Shown: positions 28,560-37,822 of the stretch, one piece after another
Position numbering within the stretch: the stretch's first letter is position 1
Layout of the letters: each line of letters starts with the position of its first letter
NCBI GenBank assembly: GCA_963777355.1
Contig: CAVZQK010000022.1
Coordinates: 310,001-374,000 of the forward strand
Source: DATJHM01 sp963777355
GTDB lineage: Bacteria > Chloroflexota > Ktedonobacteria > Ktedonobacterales > Ktedonobacteraceae
Direction: 5' to 3'
DNA length: 64,000 nucleotides
The notes under the pieces: model-generated
The model's input: only the letters and a program-made list of their open reading frames with translations
Databases searched by the model: none
What the model was told of the DNA's origin: nothing
Translations under genes and position numbers: made by a program

Positions 28560-30254
28560 ATGCAGACCGCCCTGGTGCTTTTACTTGGCCCAGAAACATC
28601 CTATCATATGCGTATTCGCGCCAGGAGACGCCTGGCCCGGCAGGGTCCAGAAACCCTGTTATTTATTCTCACAGCCTTGAGCAGTTATCCTGAAATTACA
28701 ACGCCAGCGTGGCCCTGGTGGCCTCCTCAGTACGAGCATTGTAGCCATCTTCTCCTACATTTCTGCAAAAAGTTCTCTTTAGGATTAAACGACCTGCTTC
28801 ACTATCCGGGGCTAAAGCAGCCGGCGGGGCCGGTGCTCTGGATCAGTATCATCGAGGGCGCGATGGAGCATGAGGGGCTTTTGCGAAAAGGACTTGAGCT
28901 GCCCTGGGCAGCCGCACGCTATGCGGCAGCAATAGCATTAGCCAATCTGGCGAGTCAAAAACCATTAAGCGAGGAGACGCTCATTGTCCTGCGGCGGCAC
29001 TATCAGGAGCACGAAGACGATTCTATCCGTTTGAGCGTCTCTTATGCCTTACTAGCGAGTGGTGAGCACAGTGGACTGGAACCACTTATCCAACTTCTCC
29101 AGCCACATTTGCCTGAAGAGACGCGAAAAGCGGCCTTATTCATACTGGCAACCGAACTACCATACAACCTTTCTACAGAGGAACGCACACGAGTTACAGG
29201 TCATCTTCTTGCTGCGTTACAAGATGCTAATGGAGAGGTTGCGACTCATGCAGCACATGCATTAAGCAGAGTAGCACAACCTGGCCTGCTAGCAATCATT
29301 ATAGACCTCCTCTGGCAGCCCCAGACGCAGCTCCAGATCAACGTACTGGCAGCCCTTGAAGAAATGGCGAAGCGCGAGGATCTGCGCCGAAAAATGCGGC
29401 ATCTTGCTCTCCCGACCTACATAATTCCATTATTACAAAGTGAAATTCGAGAAGTGAGGCGGCAGGCATATAGTACACTGGCGGCATGTGGAGGAAATTT
29501 TGTCCTAGCAGTCCTGGGCACACATATTCTTTATAATGAGCAGGGGAGGCAGCTTGAAGCGATAGAAAGCTTGAGATTGCTACCGGGTGTGCTTCAGACA
29601 AAGACATGTGCAATCGTCATGCGCTGGCTCTTCAAGGCTTTGCAGCAGACGCAAGAAGAAATACAGATTACCGTCCTTGATTGTCTGGCGCACCTACTCT
29701 GGCAGGCACGCGCACAGCGCCGAAAGCAGGTCTGGCAGGAGATATGTCAGGCAATCATTCTTGACGGCGAAGTAGTAAAACTTCTTGACAGTAATAGCGC
29801 CTGGGTCAGGCAGAGAGCAATTGAGCTATTAAGCATATTTGAGCCACAAATTGCAAACGTGAGCGATTTCCACAGCCGTCTTCTAGACGTACTGCTGCAT
29901 GATCCGGACAACGGAGTAAGGGCCTGCGTCGCCTTTATTTGTGGGCAAATAGGAGCACGTTGGGCCATTCCCAGCCTCATCCATACGCTACTGGACAGTG
30001 ATGAATATGTTGCAGAGACCGCACTCAATGCACTTTCCCAGCTCATGACAGAAGAAGATAGTATTATTCGCTATATTATTCAAGAGTTGGCGAGCTTTAA
30101 TAATCCACGTCTTATCGGATACAGCAGCCAGCATCTCAGCCAGGCGGCGCAGGTAGTCCTAAAAAGCTGGCAGAAAGTCAGAAAACAGGTAAGGCAGAGC
30201 GGGCAATATTGCACAGTGCAGAATGAAGGCCTATACTATAAGAGAAAAAAATAG
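28560..30254 (+). CDS. HEAT-repeat (armadillo-like) protein
   Basis: A 564-residue all-helical protein. From about residue 100 to 520 it consists of degenerate 35-40 residue HEAT-type units, for example ETRKAALFILATELP, NGEVATHAAHALSRVAQPG, EIREVRRQAYSTLAACGGN, DNGVRACVAFICGQIGARWA and DEYVAETALNALSQL. Such solenoids act as protein-binding scaffolds. No catalytic domain, signal peptide or TM segment is seen. The ATG at 28560 has only a weak AGGAAC upstream. ccdA follows after 27 bases on the same strand, so the two may be co-transcribed, but no functional link is evident. Confidence 0.8.
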   Translation: MQTALVLLLGPETSYHMRIRARRRLARQGPETLLFILTALSSYPEITTPAWPWWPPQYEHCSHLLLHFCKKFSLGLNDLLHYPGLKQPAGPVLWISIIEGAMEHEGLLRKGLELPWAAARYAAAIALANLASQKPLSEETLIVLRRHYQEHEDDSIRLSVSYALLASGEHSGLEPLIQLLQPHLPEETRKAALFILATELPYNLSTEERTRVTGHLLAALQDANGEVATHAAHALSRVAQPGLLAIIIDLLWQPQTQLQINVLAALEEMAKREDLRRKMRHLALPTYIIPLLQSEIREVRRQAYSTLAACGGNFVLAVLGTHILYNEQGRQLEAIESLRLLPGVLQTKTCAIVMRWLFKALQQTQEEIQITVLDCLAHLLWQARAQRRKQVWQEICQAIILDGEVVKLLDSNSAWVRQRAIELLSIFEPQIANVSDFHSRLLDVLLHDPDNGVRACVAFICGQIGARWAIPSLIHTLLDSDEYVAETALNALSQLMTEEDSIIRYIIQELASFNNPRLIGYSSQHLSQAAQVVLKSWQKVRKQVRQSGQYCTVQNEGLYYKRKK

Positions 30255-30281
30255 GTAGCGTAATAGGAGAAAAAAATCTTT

Positions 30282-31007
30282 ATGGGTTCGTCACAATTTG
30301 GTCTGGGGCTGGCTTTTCTAGCCGGGCTGGCCTCTTTTCTCTCACCTTGCGTGCTGCCACTTGTGCCTATCTACCTGGCACAGCTAGTGGGACAAAGTGT
30401 TTACCAGGCGGATGGTACAAGAGACCAGGGGACGCGACTCGTAACCTTTCTCCACGCAGCAACATTTGTAATCGGATTTACCTTCGCCTTTGTCGCGCTG
30501 GGGGCGACAGCCAGTTCATTGGGTAGTATCCTCAAGGCCAACCAGTTCCTGCTACGGCAGATTGGAGGAGTCCTACTCATTCTTATTGGATTACATGTCG
30601 CTGGAATTCTCAAGCTCCCTTTTTTGTATGCGCAGAAGCGTTTTAGTTTCCAGCCATCACGGCCCGGTTATCCAGCCTCGCTGTTAATTGGCATCATCTT
30701 TGGTTTTGCCTGGACACCTTGTATGGGGCCAATTCTAGGAACGATTCTCGTCCTGGCCGCGAATGCTGCGACGTTGCGTTCGGGTGTAATATTACTCCTT
30801 TTCTACTCAATAGGATTGGGTGTTCCCTTTCTGTTACTGGGGTTAGGGCTCAACCAGGTCAGTCGTCTCCTCAAATGGCTCAAGCCCCATCTTGGAAAAA
30901 TCGAGATCGGCACAGGCATAGTGATGATTATCGTCGGACTACTGATCTTTTTTAATCTACTGAGTTATTTAAATCAGTATTTCAACGTCGGCACAATTTT
31001 TTCGTAA
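30282..31007 (+). CDS. ccdA: CcdA-type cytochrome c biogenesis/thiol-disulfide membrane protein
   Basis: A 241-residue six-TM protein of the DsbD/CcdA transmembrane family, which carries reducing equivalents from cytoplasmic thioredoxin to extracytoplasmic thiol proteins. The two redox cysteines lie in LASFLSPCVLPLVP (TM1) and FAWTPCMGPILG (TM4), the positions expected for the family. Length is typical. AGGAG lies about 12 bases before the ATG. No extracytoplasmic thioredoxin-like partner is encoded next to it; the sequence immediately after is a broken membrane-protein frame. Confidence 0.92.
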   Translation: MGSSQFGLGLAFLAGLASFLSPCVLPLVPIYLAQLVGQSVYQADGTRDQGTRLVTFLHAATFVIGFTFAFVALGATASSLGSILKANQFLLRQIGGVLLILIGLHVAGILKLPFLYAQKRFSFQPSRPGYPASLLIGIIFGFAWTPCMGPILGTILVLAANAATLRSGVILLLFYSIGLGVPFLLLGLGLNQVSRLLKWLKPHLGKIEIGTGIVMIIVGLLIFFNLLSYLNQYFNVGTIFS

Positions 31008-31275
31008 AGAAGAAGCAGGAATAGCCCTTGAACGGCTGGCATTACTTAGCACAGCAGGGCTACTCAGTGCCATAGATAGCGTCAACCTGATCGTCGTTAG
31101 CGTAGTAGGCAAACGTCTGGAAACATTCACCTCTTAGCGGGAGATCATACCCTTATTTGCTCTGGCCATCGTCTTTGCAATACTAGAGATGCTTCTTCTA
31201 GTACAGATCAAAATACTATTGTCCATGCGAATAGTTCGTGAAGTACTTACTATCCGCCAGATAATGTATTCCTAG
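31000..31275 (+). pseudogene. Remnant of a small membrane protein with an in-frame stop
   Basis: Overlapping the end of ccdA, a plus-strand frame reads FRKEEAGIALERLALLSTAG and on through a hydrophobic helix, hits TAG at about 31135, then continues in the same frame through a second hydrophobic segment (IIPLFALAIVFAILEMLLLV) to TAG at 31273-31275. There is no ATG at the front. The coding character on both sides of the stop suggests a decayed two-helix membrane protein. I do not recognise the family. It could also be chance sequence. Confidence 0.35.
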
Positions 31276-31568
31276 CCCTCAAGATCAGCGCGGATCTCCA
31301 TCTCGATTTCGGGATCGATATACACAGGTGTTCCAATGGGGGAATGGGCCAATTGTAGAACAGCCTGGCGTAAGTGCTCAGGAGCAGACTGGATCGTACA
31401 ACGTTCATGAATAAGGCGCTTTATATGTAAATCGAAATGAAAGCGACATTCACAGCGCGGGCAACCTTGTAAATGTTGTTGAACGATCTCAATCTCCTCA
31501 ACGTTGAGTTCCCGATCAATATACAGATGAAGACGAGCGGTAGTCTCGACACAATCTAGACATTTCAT
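31272..31568 (-). CDS. Zinc-binding anti-sigma factor (RsrA-like)
   Basis: A 98-residue ZAS-family anti-sigma factor. Cys6, His32, Cys36 and Cys39 (HLQGCPRC) reproduce the C-x25-H-x3-C-x2-C zinc site of RsrA, the redox-sensitive antagonist of SigR. Oxidation of such cysteines releases the sigma factor. An ECF sigma gene lies divergently 175 bases away, its probable partner. In actinobacteria the pair is usually co-directional, so the divergent layout is notable. A GGAAT-N18-GTT promoter-like sequence precedes this gene, suggesting control by the sigma factor itself. Confidence 0.88.
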   Translation of the reverse strand: MKCLDCVETTARLHLYIDRELNVEEIEIVQQHLQGCPRCECRFHFDLHIKRLIHERCTIQSAPEHLRQAVLQLAHSPIGTPVYIDPEIEMEIRADLEG

Positions 31569-31629
31569 AAAAACCTTCTCCTACATTAGCTCGCCTATGA
31601 ATTAGCTCGCCACTCTATCTGTTTATTCT

Positions 31630-31655
31630 AACATAATCGGGGGGACTTTCATTCC
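31630..31655 (-). promoter_or_regulatory. SigR-type ECF promoter (GGAAT-N18-GTT) for the anti-sigma gene
   Basis: On the minus strand GGAAT (31655-31651) and GTT (31632-31630) are 18 bases apart, matching the known SigR promoter consensus. The -10 GTT lies about 62 bases before the ATG at 31568. The match to consensus is seen; recognition by the neighbouring sigma factor is inference. Confidence 0.6.
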
Positions 31656-31665
31656 CTGTCCTGTT
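31642..31665 (+). promoter_or_regulatory. Possible ECF promoter (GGGAC-N16-GTT) for the sigma gene, interleaved with the minus-strand one
   Basis: On the plus strand GGGAC at 31642-31646 and GTT at 31663-31665 are 16 bases apart, a looser match to ECF promoters. It overlaps the minus-strand candidate, so one polymerase would exclude the other. Confidence 0.35.
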
Positions 31666-31743
31666 GGGATATACTAAGAGATAGTACTTTCATAAAGGAA
31701 AGTAGAGGCATCCAAAGGGGGTGTCTTGGTTAAGGAGTTTTGA

Positions 31744-32454
31744 ATGCCGGAACAGTCAAGTTTTGAACAAACGTCTATGCCAGCGGTTGATGCTCAGCAG
31801 GCACCGTTGGAAGAGACATCTCAAGAGACAGAGTTAGAGGAGGAGGAACAGCAGACAAAAAACTCGCCATCTTCACCTATAGAGAGTCCCACCGAGGATT
31901 TCGAGGCCGGGGTATTGGCGCAACTTGATAGTCTTTATCGTACGGCCCTGCGGCTCACGAATAATCCCCAGGAGGCTGAAGACCTGGTACAAGAGACAAT
32001 GCTCAAAGCATTTCGTTTTGCGCATACCTATCAACCGGGGACCAACTTACGAGCATGGCTTTTTCGTATCCTGAACACCTCAGCAATCAATCGCTATCGT
32101 CGTTTAGGCAGCCATCCAACCCCCACATCGTTGCCTGAAGGCGAAGAGTTCTACCTGTATAACCAGATTCGCGATCTCAGCGGGCAAGAACTTTCGCAGG
32201 GAGCGGAAGAGGAGGTATTGAATAAATATCTCGATGAAGATGTCTATAAAGCATTAAACGATCTTCCCTATAACTTCCGTATGGCAGTAGTACTGGCCGA
32301 TATAGAGGGGCTCTCTTATAAAGAGATTGCCGAGGCGCTCCAGATCCCGATTGGCACAGTAATGAGCCGTATCTCGCGGGCCCGTCGCCAGTTACAAAAG
32401 TCCCTCTGGGAGTACGCAAAGGAACGGGGCTATGTACGATCAGAGGCCTCTTAA
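31744..32454 (+). CDS. ECF sigma factor (SigR/RpoE-like)
   Basis: A 236-residue extracytoplasmic-function sigma factor. A 55-residue acidic, Glu/Gln-rich N-terminal extension precedes region 2 (LYRTALRLTNNPQEAEDLVQ, FRFAHTYQPGTNLRAWLFRI) and region 4 (LPYNFRMAVVLADIEGLSYK, EIAEALQIPIGTVMSRISRA). The region 2 and 4 sequences resemble SigR, which controls thiol-oxidative stress genes. The divergent RsrA-like gene encodes the likely antagonist. AGGAG about 7 bases upstream supports the ATG at 31744. The acidic extension is longer than in typical SigR. Confidence 0.93.
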   Translation: MPEQSSFEQTSMPAVDAQQAPLEETSQETELEEEEQQTKNSPSSPIESPTEDFEAGVLAQLDSLYRTALRLTNNPQEAEDLVQETMLKAFRFAHTYQPGTNLRAWLFRILNTSAINRYRRLGSHPTPTSLPEGEEFYLYNQIRDLSGQELSQGAEEEVLNKYLDEDVYKALNDLPYNFRMAVVLADIEGLSYKEIAEALQIPIGTVMSRISRARRQLQKSLWEYAKERGYVRSEAS

Positions 32455-32573
32455 TGTCTTACAAACAACGACGACACATGTATACCGTTTTATTGGGCAG
32501 AGAAGTCAAGATAAGAGATACGCGCAAGCCCAACTTTTTTCCATAAAGGAGATGAAGTGCTTGCGCATCTTCT

Positions 32574-32837
32574 TTATACCTGCGACATGTGTTTCACAGC
32601 CTCACTACCAGCACGAGTGATCTGCACATTGACACAGCGGCGATCAAGTATATCAACAGTCCGTGTTACCAGTCCTTTGCGCTCCAGACGAGCAATCGCC
32701 TTTGTTGCAGCAGCCGAACTTACCCCTAACGTAGAGGCAACTTCACCAACTGACCACTGTTCCTGTCGAGAGAGGTAGGACAATACTTCTAATTGACGAG
32801 GCGTAATACTGCCAAGTGAGCGGCGCATTGTAGTCAT
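32574..32837 (-). CDS. MarR-type winged-helix transcriptional regulator
   Basis: An 87-residue protein consisting of little more than one winged helix-turn-helix: LTP-like entry TPRQLEVLSYLS, helix-turn-helix VGEVASTLGVSSAAATKAIA, RLERKGLV, then the wing with DRRCVNVQITRAG. The DR..V.v.lT pattern is typical of MarR. It is shorter than full MarR proteins (about 140 residues) because the dimerisation helices are reduced, so it may be a minimal regulator. AGGAGA lies about 9 bases before the ATG. Its targets are unknown; the queuosine-salvage gene is divergent to it. Confidence 0.85.
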   Translation of the reverse strand: MTTMRRSLGSITPRQLEVLSYLSRQEQWSVGEVASTLGVSSAAATKAIARLERKGLVTRTVDILDRRCVNVQITRAGSEAVKHMSQV

Positions 32838-33015
32838 ACTCTTTTATCTCCTGCTACAACTTTTACATACTCTGCATATATCCAGGATATGCGTTCAGAA
32901 AAATGACGCAGTGATCCAGGAAGTTGGGTACCAATGTGTACAACAGCAGATGAATGATTGACGAATGAGCGTAATCTTTGTACAATCGCGAAGAGACTAC
33001 GACGAAAGGAAAAAC

Positions 33016-34053
33016 ATGGCGGATATTTCTGGCGAGCCGAATATCGAGGAGCAATACCCTCTCCTCACTCCTGATCCACTATGCATCTTAGGAAGCACAC
33101 GAATGGTTCTGATAGAGGGGGAGCATGTCTGGATCAACCAGGAACAGCTTCTTCAGCTTGCGGCCAGGTGGACACAGAGAGCGAAAGAGGGCAGCAGTAG
33201 AACAGTAGCAATGCCCTGGTACGATCAGTATCACTTTCATGATGGTACAGAGAAAACGCTCAACTGGCTCTTACTGCTGGATGCCCTCAACTTTTGTTTC
33301 TGGGGGGAGCCAGGAGAGCCACGTTGGACCATTGACTACGAAGGCAAGCAACTCAACGGTTACTGGGCGGAAGCGGCAGCGCTGACACGGGCCATACAAG
33401 AGGGTATCCCCCTCGCGGATGCGAACTATCTGAGCACAATAAGCGAAGAGGCAGTAGAGACCATCTTCCGTGGAAGTGGAAGTATCCCGCTGCTGGCAGA
33501 GCGGGTAAAAAATGCACGAGAGGTCGGACAGGTCCTTCTAGAGCGATTTGATGGACAGTTCTCCCATGCCATTGAGCAAGCAGAGAGAAACGCCGTTAAA
33601 CTAGTCCAGCTTCTCGTTGAAAGCTTTCCCTCATTTCGTGATCAGACGCGCTATCGTCAGCAGGAAATCTTTTTTTTCAAGCGGGCACAGATCTGTGTTG
33701 CAGATATCGTAGGCTCATTTCAGGGCAAGCAGTGGGGAGCATTCAGCCAGCTTGAGCAGCTCACCGCTTTTGCCGACTACAAACTGCCCCAGGTCCTGCG
33801 TCAGTATAATATTCTAGAATATGAACCTGCGCTGGCAGAACGCATTGATCGACAAGAGCTTTTACCGGCAGGTAGTGAAGAAGAGATAGAGATCCGGGCA
33901 GCGACGATCTGGGCATGTGAGCTGCTGCGGCAGGCAATGCAACAAGATGGTTACCAACAAAATGCGCTTGAGATTGATCAACTGCTCTGGATAGAGGGGC
34001 AAAACTCGGCCCATATGCGTCCATATCATCGGACCCGCACAATCTATTATTAG
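33016..34053 (+). CDS. Queuosine salvage protein (queuosine 5'-phosphate N-glycosylase, DUF2419 family)
   Basis: A 345-residue protein matching the Qng1/DUF2419 family, which releases queuine from queuosine 5'-phosphate so that the base can be re-used in tRNA. Family landmarks are NFCFWGEPGEPRWTIDYEG, the run ISEEAVETIFRGSGSIPLLA, the FFFKRAQICVADI segment, the stretch LTAFADYKLPQVLRQYNIL and the late RAATIWACELLRQA. The C-terminus ends with WIEGQNSAHMRPYHRTRTIYY. The start at 33016 is preferred to the upstream ATG at 32965 because AAAGGA lies 6 bases before it. murE follows 58 bases downstream on the same strand. No queuine transferase gene is visible. Confidence 0.85.
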   Translation: MADISGEPNIEEQYPLLTPDPLCILGSTRMVLIEGEHVWINQEQLLQLAARWTQRAKEGSSRTVAMPWYDQYHFHDGTEKTLNWLLLLDALNFCFWGEPGEPRWTIDYEGKQLNGYWAEAAALTRAIQEGIPLADANYLSTISEEAVETIFRGSGSIPLLAERVKNAREVGQVLLERFDGQFSHAIEQAERNAVKLVQLLVESFPSFRDQTRYRQQEIFFFKRAQICVADIVGSFQGKQWGAFSQLEQLTAFADYKLPQVLRQYNILEYEPALAERIDRQELLPAGSEEEIEIRAATIWACELLRQAMQQDGYQQNALEIDQLLWIEGQNSAHMRPYHRTRTIYY

Positions 34054-34111
34054 CTAGTTCCTGATTTACGGTTTCTCCGGATGTCCGTAGTTCAGATAAT
34101 GGATAGACAGA

Positions 34112-35626
34112 ATGCAATTACAGCGTTTATTGAATGCTCTGGAGCAAGCACCGGAGCAGAAAATAGCCACCCTGGCACCAGAGACCGAGATTACCCAGCT
34201 GGCTTATGACTCGCGGACAGTTTCACCAGGCAGCCTCTTTATCGCCGTTCCTGGGACCCACACGGATGGGCGGCGTTTTCTCAGCGATGCGGCCCAGAGG
34301 GGAGCGCTGCTCGCGATAGGGGAGCAGATCACAGAGCCACAAGAGGCACCACTTCCCTATCTCGTGGTCCCCGATGTACGCATAGCGCAGGCAAATCTGG
34401 CGAATGCATTTTATGGCTACCCATCGCACCAGCTCTGCACAATTGGCGTCACAGGCACCGATGGCAAAACAACAACGAGTAATCTCATTAGCACCTTATT
34501 TGAGACTGCGGGCATTGCTACCGGTTTAATGACCACAGCAAATTTCAAAATACGTGGGACAGCGTGGGACAATACAACACGTCAGAGTACACTAGAGGCG
34601 CTGGAGATTCAACAATTCCTACGCCGTCTCTGTGATGAACAAGTAACGCATGCCATTATTGAAACAACATCACATGGTCTGGAGCTGAAGAAAGTCTATG
34701 GCTGTGAATTTGATATCGGTGTCATCACAAATATTACCCATGAGCATCTTGATTTCCATAAAACCATTGAAGCCTACAGGCGAGCAAAAGCCCGTCTCTT
34801 TGAAATGCTCGATCCCACGCGAGAAAAAGCGCTTACGCGCCGTCCTATTGCGATATTAAATCGTGATGACGTGAGCTACGAAGTCTTAAAACCTTACTGT
34901 CGAGTTCCCATTCTTGACTATGGGATTGAGACAGCAGCGGCGATACGCGCAGTTGACATAGATCTCCAGGCCACTCACACACGCTTCCGTGTCATCTTAC
35001 CGGATGCAGAATGCACCGTCGAAACTCAGCTCGTGGGACGTTTTAATATTAGCAATTGTCTGGCCGCATTAGCGACAGCGTACAGTCAGGGAGTCTCTCT
35101 CACGAAAATTGTCGAAGGATTGGCACACATACAAGGGGTTACCGGGCGAATGGAGCGAATTGATGAAGGACAATCCTTCACCGTCATTGTCGATTATGCC
35201 CATACTCCGGACAGTCTAGAGAAAGTCCTGGCAACCTTGCGAGCAATTACGCCAGGGAAATTGCTTGTAGTATTCGGTTCTGCTGGTGAGCGAGATTTGC
35301 AGAAACGTCCTATTATGGGACAGATTGCAGCCCTGAAGGCAGATTTTTTCGTTATTACAGATGAAGACCCGCGAGAAGAAGATCGTGAACAGATTTTACG
35401 AGACATTGCACTAGGGGCCGAAAAGACAGGGAAGCAGGCAGGGAAAGATTTTCTATGTATTGCGGATCGAACCGAGGCCATTGCAGCGGCATTCCAGCGG
35501 GCTCAAGCAGGAGACACCGTACTTCTGGCGGGCAAGGGGCATGAACAAAGTATACTTATTGGAAGAGAAAAGCGCCCGTGGGATGACCGCCGGGTAGCAC
35601 GAGAAGAATTACAAAGGCGAATATAG
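34112..35626 (+). CDS. murE: MurE-type UDP-N-acetylmuramoyl-tripeptide ligase
   Basis: A 504-residue Mur ligase adding the third amino acid of the peptidoglycan stem peptide to UDP-MurNAc-L-Ala-D-Glu. Motifs: ATP loop GVTGTDGKTTTSNL, ITNITHEHLDFH, VDYAHTPDSLEKVL, FGSAGERD and GKGHEQ. The amino-acid selecting motif reads DEDPREED, where meso-diaminopimelate enzymes have DNPRxE. The substrate is therefore probably L-ornithine or L-lysine (inference, in line with ornithine reported in some ktedonobacterial walls). The ribosome-binding site before the ATG at 34112 is weak. mraY follows 84 bases downstream; other dcw genes are absent here. Confidence 0.93.
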   Translation: MQLQRLLNALEQAPEQKIATLAPETEITQLAYDSRTVSPGSLFIAVPGTHTDGRRFLSDAAQRGALLAIGEQITEPQEAPLPYLVVPDVRIAQANLANAFYGYPSHQLCTIGVTGTDGKTTTSNLISTLFETAGIATGLMTTANFKIRGTAWDNTTRQSTLEALEIQQFLRRLCDEQVTHAIIETTSHGLELKKVYGCEFDIGVITNITHEHLDFHKTIEAYRRAKARLFEMLDPTREKALTRRPIAILNRDDVSYEVLKPYCRVPILDYGIETAAAIRAVDIDLQATHTRFRVILPDAECTVETQLVGRFNISNCLAALATAYSQGVSLTKIVEGLAHIQGVTGRMERIDEGQSFTVIVDYAHTPDSLEKVLATLRAITPGKLLVVFGSAGERDLQKRPIMGQIAALKADFFVITDEDPREEDREQILRDIALGAEKTGKQAGKDFLCIADRTEAIAAAFQRAQAGDTVLLAGKGHEQSILIGREKRPWDDRRVAREELQRRI

Positions 35627-35710
35627 CACATATCTGTTATCATGTATAAAAAAGCGCGTTTCTAGAAGATGTTGAGGTGTAGCAACCATCATAACATATC
35701 GGGAGTTTAT

Positions 35711-37747
35711 ATGATTCTAACTACTCATCCGCAGCTGGTTCCATTGTGGCTATTGCTTATTTTTGTGGCATGTGCAGCTTTGAGCCTGCTCCTCTGTGGC
35801 ATTGCAAAAACACTTTTCCCAAAGTTTCGCAGTGGCGAACATAAACCGGGAACCCATCGTCCAGATCTTCCTGCGGGGGGGCGTGAAATCAAAACGATGG
35901 AACTCCCTCTTGTAGGAGGGCCAGCAATGATTTTAGCGATTGTCATTGCTGGTATGCTTGCAGCCTATCTACTCGAATTTAACGCCTATCAATTGACATT
36001 ACTCTTTCTGGGACTTGGGGCGGGGGTAGGGTACACACTTATTGGCTTTGTAGATGACTGGAACAAAGTCTACATCAACAAGGGAATTGCAGAACGAACA
36101 AAATTTACCGGTGTGTTGTTGGTGGGAATGATTACTGCGGCCCTCTATTTTTTTCTACTGCCCAGTAGTGGTCAGGAACCGTATAGCTTCTGGAAAGATC
36201 TACCGATACTCAATGCCATATTTTGTACAAAAGAAGTCAATAAAACGATTGTAAGCTGTAGTATTTTTCCGTCGCAAGTCGTCAACTATCTCTGGTTAAT
36301 CTTCCTCATGGCACTTACCAGTTGTACAGGAGCCTTTACTTCACTCTCGGTTGACTTCAGCGATGGTCTGGATGGTCTGGCAGGTGGATTAGTATTTAGC
36401 ACCGCCCTGGCGCTAGGTATTGTCGTCACGGGTATCATAGATATCGGCCATCCGGGTGGAATCGTCCTGGAAGTGCTATCGCTCCTGTGTGCTGGAGCCG
36501 TGTTAGGCTATCTACCGCGCAACTGGCCTTCCTCGTGGGCAGCAAGGCGAGGCACTGCGAAACGGCGCTCCTCGATTATCATGGGGGATAGTGGGGCATT
36601 GGGATTGGGTGGTATGCTGGCAATGATTGCGATTTTCTCGCGCAACGAGCTCCTGCTCCTCATGATCGGCGGAGCATTTGTCCTGGAAGGAGCATCGGCG
36701 CTCATCTCAGCCAGGATTATGACGCGTTTCTTCCGCAAACATTTACAAGTACTACGCTTCGTCAACACAGATGAAACAGTCCCTCATACCGAATTTCCGC
36801 TCCCATTTTTAGCAACGCCATTACATCATCATTTTGATCTGCTCGGTTGGGATCGTCGTCGGCTGGTCTATGGAGCGTGGGCATTGGGGGCAGTTTTTTC
36901 GCTACTTGGCGTCATGGTGAGTCTGGCCCCATTTACCTGGGAGCGCTATCTGGGACGTATCCTTGTGCTGATTGTCTTTGTCATCATCTGGTCCAGCGGC
37001 TCCTGGACCAAAAGCTACTTTATTGGCAAGCATCCGGCTGAGCGAGTACGTAGACAGCGACTAGCATTATATTATGGTTATCCATTTCGGATCATGGGAG
37101 TGCGTCTCTACCATATGGTAGAGATGATCGAAGCGAGTGAAGATGTCATTGAGACGCCAGCAGAGGATGCCTCGCTCTGGCAGCGGATCAATATCTTTGA
37201 CGCCCGTTCCATGCTGGGGCTTTACTGTTACCGAGCGGGTTATTATCCAGCCGCATTAGCGCAATGGTCGCGCATACCAGAGAGTAACCGAGCTCTGCGC
37301 CCGGAGATTAACCGTTTACTGGCTGAGGTTGACAATCGTCTTGCATTAGAAAAGCAGGAGACGCAACCAATGCGACGTGATCAGATTATGAAGCAGGAGC
37401 CAATAATTGGCGGCAACTTATCCCCTGCGGATCTGCCGAATCCTTATGAGCCAGTGAGCAATGAGGAGAAGGGAGAGAAAGGGAGACCGGTAGAGACCGT
37501 AAACACAATACAATCTGCCACCTATCCAATCAATGCACTTGATGAAGAGAAACAAATCACAGGATCACTCAAAAGCGAAAATGGGTTAGCGGTATCTGGA
37601 CAAGGCCGTCATGCGGCCCCGTTTGTAAAACAAAACAGTGAGACACTCTCTTCTGTAGGGGCAACAGCAGTACCGCTGCGGGTCTCTTCATCAAGATTTT
37701 CCTGGTTTACCCGCATGTTTCACCAGTGGGGAGATAAAGACAGCTAA
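35711..37747 (+). CDS. mraY: MraY-type phospho-MurNAc-pentapeptide transferase with long cytoplasmic C-terminal extension
   Basis: A 678-residue membrane enzyme that forms lipid I from UDP-MurNAc-pentapeptide and undecaprenyl phosphate. The MraY core (about residues 1-420, around ten TM helices) has the family motifs FVDDWNK, DFSDGLDGLAGG, MGDSGALGLGG and the HHH motif in ATPLHHHFDLLGW. An extra 250 or so residues follow: a short helical, TPR-like segment (ARSMLGLYCYRAGYYPAALA, then IPESNRALRPEINRLLAEVD) and a polar tail with no recognisable domain. Normal MraY ends near residue 360, so this extension is unusual. The start at 35711 has GGGAG 6 bases upstream. It follows murE. Confidence 0.9.
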   Translation: MILTTHPQLVPLWLLLIFVACAALSLLLCGIAKTLFPKFRSGEHKPGTHRPDLPAGGREIKTMELPLVGGPAMILAIVIAGMLAAYLLEFNAYQLTLLFLGLGAGVGYTLIGFVDDWNKVYINKGIAERTKFTGVLLVGMITAALYFFLLPSSGQEPYSFWKDLPILNAIFCTKEVNKTIVSCSIFPSQVVNYLWLIFLMALTSCTGAFTSLSVDFSDGLDGLAGGLVFSTALALGIVVTGIIDIGHPGGIVLEVLSLLCAGAVLGYLPRNWPSSWAARRGTAKRRSSIIMGDSGALGLGGMLAMIAIFSRNELLLLMIGGAFVLEGASALISARIMTRFFRKHLQVLRFVNTDETVPHTEFPLPFLATPLHHHFDLLGWDRRRLVYGAWALGAVFSLLGVMVSLAPFTWERYLGRILVLIVFVIIWSSGSWTKSYFIGKHPAERVRRQRLALYYGYPFRIMGVRLYHMVEMIEASEDVIETPAEDASLWQRINIFDARSMLGLYCYRAGYYPAALAQWSRIPESNRALRPEINRLLAEVDNRLALEKQETQPMRRDQIMKQEPIIGGNLSPADLPNPYEPVSNEEKGEKGRPVETVNTIQSATYPINALDEEKQITGSLKSENGLAVSGQGRHAAPFVKQNSETLSSVGATAVPLRVSSSRFSWFTRMFHQWGDKDS

Positions 37748-37822
37748 GATAGAGACGAGCTCTACGAGTTTTAGAAGAGCCATTCCTACGCTGGTAGTGT
37801 CATGAAAAAGGGGAGCTCTGAA

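Noticed and set aside
34080..34112. tRNA-like 5' half (GTCCGTAGTTCAGATAATGG) upstream of murE
   Set aside because: It resembles an acceptor and D-arm start, but no matching acceptor strand, anticodon arm or T arm follows before the murE start.
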